A stretch of 64,000 nucleotides of DNA from Streptomyces sp. NBC_00224. Its GTDB lineage: Bacteria; Actinomycetota; Actinomycetes; Streptomycetales; Streptomycetaceae. Made by a program: the position numbers and the translations under genes. How positions within the stretch are numbered: position 1 is the first letter of the stretch; each line of letters opens with the position of its first letter. The notes below the pieces were generated by a model. It had not been told where the DNA came from and searched no databases. It was given only the letters and a program-made list of their open reading frames with translations. Where the stretch lies: assembly GCF_041435195.1 (NCBI RefSeq), contig NZ_CP108106.1, positions 7,763,001 through 7,827,000 on the forward strand, read 5' to 3'. Below, one piece after another: positions 61,637 to 64,000 of this stretch.

Positions 61637-62479
61637 TCAGCTGCCGAAGTTCTGCACCCACCACGGCCCGTTGCCGCTCAGGTTCACGCCCACGCCGATG
61701 TCCTTGAAGCCGCAGTCCAGGAGGTTGGCGCGGTGGCCCGGGCTGTTCATCCAGTCGCGCATCGCGTCGGCCGGGCTCTTCGGGCCCCGGTGGATGTTCT
61801 CGCCCCACTTGTGCCAGTCGTATCCGGCGGCGCTCATACGGTCGCCCGCGTTCCGCCCCTCCGGGCTGTTGTGCTCGTAGTAGTTGCGGGCGGCCATGTC
61901 GTCGGCGTGCGCCTGGGCGGAGGTGTTGAGCCGGCGGTCGGCCTTGAAGGGCGAGCAACCCGCCTTGGCGCGCTCGGCGTTGGCGAGGTCCACGACCTGC
62001 TGGACGTACGAGGCTGCGGTGCCGGTCGGCGGGTGGTTGTCCGAACGCGGCGGTGTGGTCTTGCGGGGTGTCGGGGCGCCGCCCGTGTGGCCGGTGGTCG
62101 TCGTGGTGCCCGTGCCCGTACCCGCGTGCGTGGGGCCGGACGTGGGGGCGCTCCGGGTCGGACTCGGCTTGGGGGAGGCGGTCTTCGCGGGGGCGTCGGA
62201 GCGTTTCGGCGAGGGGGACGTGGACGGGGTGGCGGCGGCCGTGGTGGCGCCGGTGCCGAGGGGGTGCCCGGCGGGCGGGGCCGCCTGGGTCCGTACGGCA
62301 TCCGCGTGGTCGTCGGAGTGCGGCCACAGAAGCGCTCCGGCGACGGCGGCGACCGCCACGGTCCCGGCCACCGCGGTGCCGACGGCCTGCCGGGACCGCT
62401 GCCGGTGCGCACGTCGGCGCCCGGCCCGGCCGTCGCTCGCCGCGGGCCGGACGTGGGGGTGGTCGTCGTGGTGCTGCAT
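61637..62479 (-). CDS. Membrane-anchored CAP-domain protein
   Basis: A 280-residue surface protein. The ATG at 62479 follows GAGCGGAG. A basic N-terminal stretch leads to one transmembrane segment (31-51, TAVAGTVAVAAVAGALL). A long Thr/Pro/Ser/Gly linker follows. The CAP domain (157-278) has H191, E226 in WGENI and H249 in SPGHRANLL, plus the family motifs YVQQVVDLANAERAKAGCSPF and ADAMRDWMNSPGHR. CAP proteins bind sterols or cell walls or act as proteases. It shares its layout with the sigma fusion on the opposite strand. Confidence 0.92.
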   Translation of the reverse strand: MQHHDDHPHVRPAASDGRAGRRRAHRQRSRQAVGTAVAGTVAVAAVAGALLWPHSDDHADAVRTQAAPPAGHPLGTGATTAAATPSTSPSPKRSDAPAKTASPKPSPTRSAPTSGPTHAGTGTGTTTTTGHTGGAPTPRKTTPPRSDNHPPTGTAASYVQQVVDLANAERAKAGCSPFKADRRLNTSAQAHADDMAARNYYEHNSPEGRNAGDRMSAAGYDWHKWGENIHRGPKSPADAMRDWMNSPGHRANLLDCGFKDIGVGVNLSGNGPWWVQNFGS

Positions 62480-62588
62480 GGTGCTCCGCTCTCTGTCCGG
62501 TGCTGCCGGGGTGCCCGGCACATGGGAGAGCGGGGGGCACCGGAGCCATAACACTTTCTCCGGGCGTGACCTGGGCCACAACGGCGCG

Positions 62589-63644
62589 TCAGGCGCGCAG
62601 GATCGCGGGCTCCGGCCCGGCGATGTCGGCGGTCGACGCGTTGAGCAGGCCGATCCCGGCCGCGGTGGGGGTGTGCAGGACGGCGTTGCGGTCCCGGGCC
62701 GTGCTGACCAGGCCCGCCGACCGCAGCACCGTGGCGTGTTCGCTCGCGCTCGCCGGTGAGATGCCCGCGCGGGAGGCCAGCTGACTGGTGGTCAGGCCGG
62801 GGTGCTCGGCGATCGCGCACAGCACGGTCGCTCGGGTGCGGCCGAGAAGTGCCGCGAGGGAGCGCGGCGTCGCCGTCAGGGCGCCGGCGGTCACGGTCGC
62901 GGGCAGGGGGAACCACGGTGTGCGGTCGTGGCCGATGGGGAAGCTGATCCAGGGCTGCGGCCCGGTGTCGTCGAAGAGCGGATACGCCGAACCGAAGAGG
63001 GTCGGGATGAGCAGCAGGCCCCGCCCTTCGAGACGCAGATCGCCCTCGTGGCCGGAGGCCATGGTCAGTTCGAGCACCGGCGGGTTCCAGTGCACCCGGC
63101 GCGGGTTGAGCCCCTGGAGCAGCCGCTCCACCCCGCCCTCGGTGAGCTGGCGCATCCGCATCGCCCGGTCGGCGTCCGCGAGTTGCTCGATCCGGGGCCA
63201 GTACGGCGCGACGAGCTGCTCGTAGGTGTCCTCGAAGACGTCGACCAGCTCCCGCACGAAGAGCGGGTCCTCGGCGAGACGCCCCGTCCACGGGGGAATC
63301 CGCTGGACCCGGCCCGCCCACTCGTCGACTTGTTCGCGTACCTGCGGCGCCGGGGTGGCGCGTACCCTCTCCCACAACTCCTGGGCGCTGCCCGGCTCCG
63401 CCGGCAGGAGGAACTCCAGCGACCATCCTCTGACGGGCACCGCCTCGAAGGCGATCCGGGTCCGGGGCGCCAGCCGGGCGAACGACTCCCGCCGCCACGC
63501 GTCGAAGCGCGCCCGGTGCGCGGACTCCCGCAACACCCGCAGGGCGACGTCCAGTTCGAGCAGCGGACGCGGGCCCTCCGCCAGCCGGGTGCGGGCGAGG
63601 TCGTCGGCGGTGAAGTGTATGCGCAGCGTCACGCGCCCGAGCAT
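62589..63644 (-). CDS. ArsR-type winged-helix regulator with DUF5937
   Basis: A 351-residue regulator. The N-terminal 250 residues match the DUF5937 module (LRIHFTADDLARTRL at the start). The C-terminus carries a winged helix (TSQLASRAGISPASASEHATVLRSAGLVSTARDRNAVLHTPT). ATG 63644 has GGACGG upstream; a GTG at 63632 is an alternative and closer to the family start. It is divergent from the F420 reductase gene. A palindrome (63655-63680) near its own start suggests self-repression. Confidence 0.85.
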   Translation of the reverse strand: MLGRVTLRIHFTADDLARTRLAEGPRPLLELDVALRVLRESAHRARFDAWRRESFARLAPRTRIAFEAVPVRGWSLEFLLPAEPGSAQELWERVRATPAPQVREQVDEWAGRVQRIPPWTGRLAEDPLFVRELVDVFEDTYEQLVAPYWPRIEQLADADRAMRMRQLTEGGVERLLQGLNPRRVHWNPPVLELTMASGHEGDLRLEGRGLLLIPTLFGSAYPLFDDTGPQPWISFPIGHDRTPWFPLPATVTAGALTATPRSLAALLGRTRATVLCAIAEHPGLTTSQLASRAGISPASASEHATVLRSAGLVSTARDRNAVLHTPTAAGIGLLNASTADIAGPEPAILRA

Positions 63645-63654
63645 TGCCGTCCGG

Positions 63655-63680
63655 CGTGTTTCGGACCAGCCCGAAACACG
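63655..63680. promoter_or_regulatory. Palindromic operator near the ArsR-type gene start
   Basis: CGTGTTTCGG and CCGAAACACG are perfect 10-base inverted arms with a 6-base spacer. The site lies about 10-35 bases upstream of the regulator's start and in the divergent promoter of the reductase. It is the size expected for a winged-helix dimer. Confidence 0.75.
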
Positions 63681-63731
63681 TCACCTCCGCGGCCCGGGGA
63701 CTGTCACGGTGGAGATGCGCAACAACGGGGG

Positions 63732-63784
63732 AGTGCCGGCTGGTCCGCACCGGAAGCACGGGGGGCGGTGGACCAGCCGGCACT
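63732..63784. other. 15-bp inverted repeat in the divergent gap
   Basis: AGTGCCGGCTGGTCC and GGACCAGCCGGCACT are perfect arms separated by 23 bases, which can pair further (ACCG with CGGT). It lies in the transcribed leader of the F420 reductase gene or just before it. It could be an RNA hairpin, terminator or second operator. The rest of the 259-base gap shows nothing definite. Confidence 0.5.
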
Positions 63785-63903
63785 TGCGTGCGGGCAGGCG
63801 TGGCTGCGCACAGTCCTTGTGATACCGAACGGCTCGGTTTACTTTTAGCGCGTACCGGGCGGCCGTCCTTCTTCGGCCACCGTTCCCCGAAAGGATCGAG
63901 CCC

Positions 63904-64000
63904 ATGCGCTACGCAGTCCTCGGCACCGGTGTCGTCGGCCGGACCATCGCCGCCAAGCTCGCCTCCCTCGGCCACGAAGTGGCCATCGGCACCCGCGATC
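63904..64000 (+). CDS. NADP/F420-dependent reductase-like gene, 5' part
   Basis: The first 32 codons before the window end. The ATG at 63904 follows GAAAGGA. The sequence begins MRYAVLGTGVVGRTIAAKLA and continues GHEVAIGTRD, the Rossmann GxGxxG and the second-strand end of F420-dependent NADP reductase or related 2-oxoacid-type proteins. The rest lies outside, so the exact family cannot be fixed. Divergent from the ArsR-type regulator, which probably controls it. Confidence 0.8.
   Translation, partial: MRYAVLGTGVVGRTIAAKLASLGHEVAIGTRD

Overview
The window reads as a stretch of Streptomyces chromosome. Codon third positions are almost all G or C and TTA codons are nearly absent. GTG starts are frequent, many genes encode secreted proteins, and actinomycete hallmarks are present: a roadblock/LC7 protein, DUF6397, an SsgA-like sporulation protein, an ECF41 sigma factor, DasR-type (dre) operators, and several HxxxC leader and MarR/TetR modules. 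I found no rRNA, tRNA, CRISPR array, phage or intact insertion sequence. One short inverted-repeat (MITE-like) element and one gene remnant are visible.

Layout. 1-9.9 kb: end of a roadblock gene, DUF6397, a membrane glycosyltransferase-like protein, then a secreted galactose oxidase divergent from a GH18 chitinase with a dre site between them, and an SDR-MFS pair. 10-15 kb: a TetR-MFS pair, an ECF41 sigma factor with its epimerase partner, and a serine hydrolase. 15-26.9 kb: secreted and envelope proteins (PI-PLC, lectin-like, neocarzinostatin-like), an APC permease, a dre-linked GntR regulator, a cupin, a chitin-binding remnant, an SsgA-like protein, and two convergent secreted genes that share an upstream palindrome. 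27-37 kb: a GNAT enzyme, two M4 metalloproteases, and three large secreted repeat or propeller proteins. 37.4-43.2 kb: a ribose operon (LacI regulator, RbsA, fused RbsC-RbsB, RbsK, RbsD). 43-54 kb: an L,D-transpeptidase-like protein, a TPR/MarR pair, a 2OG-Fe dioxygenase with a cysteine-type leader peptide, a third M4 protease, a SnoaL protein closed by the MITE, the Ohr/OhrR pair, and an orphan sugar-binding lipoprotein. 54-64 kb: a TetR/MFS pair, a tyrosine phosphatase, a trypsin-like protease, a sigma-factor/CAP-domain membrane fusion facing a separate CAP-domain gene, and an ArsR-type regulator divergent from an F420-dependent reductase gene cut by the window end.

How the parts work together. 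Much of the region serves extracellular nutrient capture: chitinase, copper oxidase, proteases, phospholipase and propeller proteins outside the cell, and ribose uptake and entry into metabolism inside. Control is mostly local. Regulators sit beside their targets and recognisable palindromes lie in the gaps: LacI operators, a MarR site, an OhrR site, an ArsR site and dre sites. Strong GC hairpins close many convergent pairs. The most unusual items are the sigma-TM-CAP fusion, the paired TGACAG palindromes, the cysteine-type leader ORF, the TTA-containing ssgA-like gene with a Cys-rich tail, and the RbsC-RbsB fusion.
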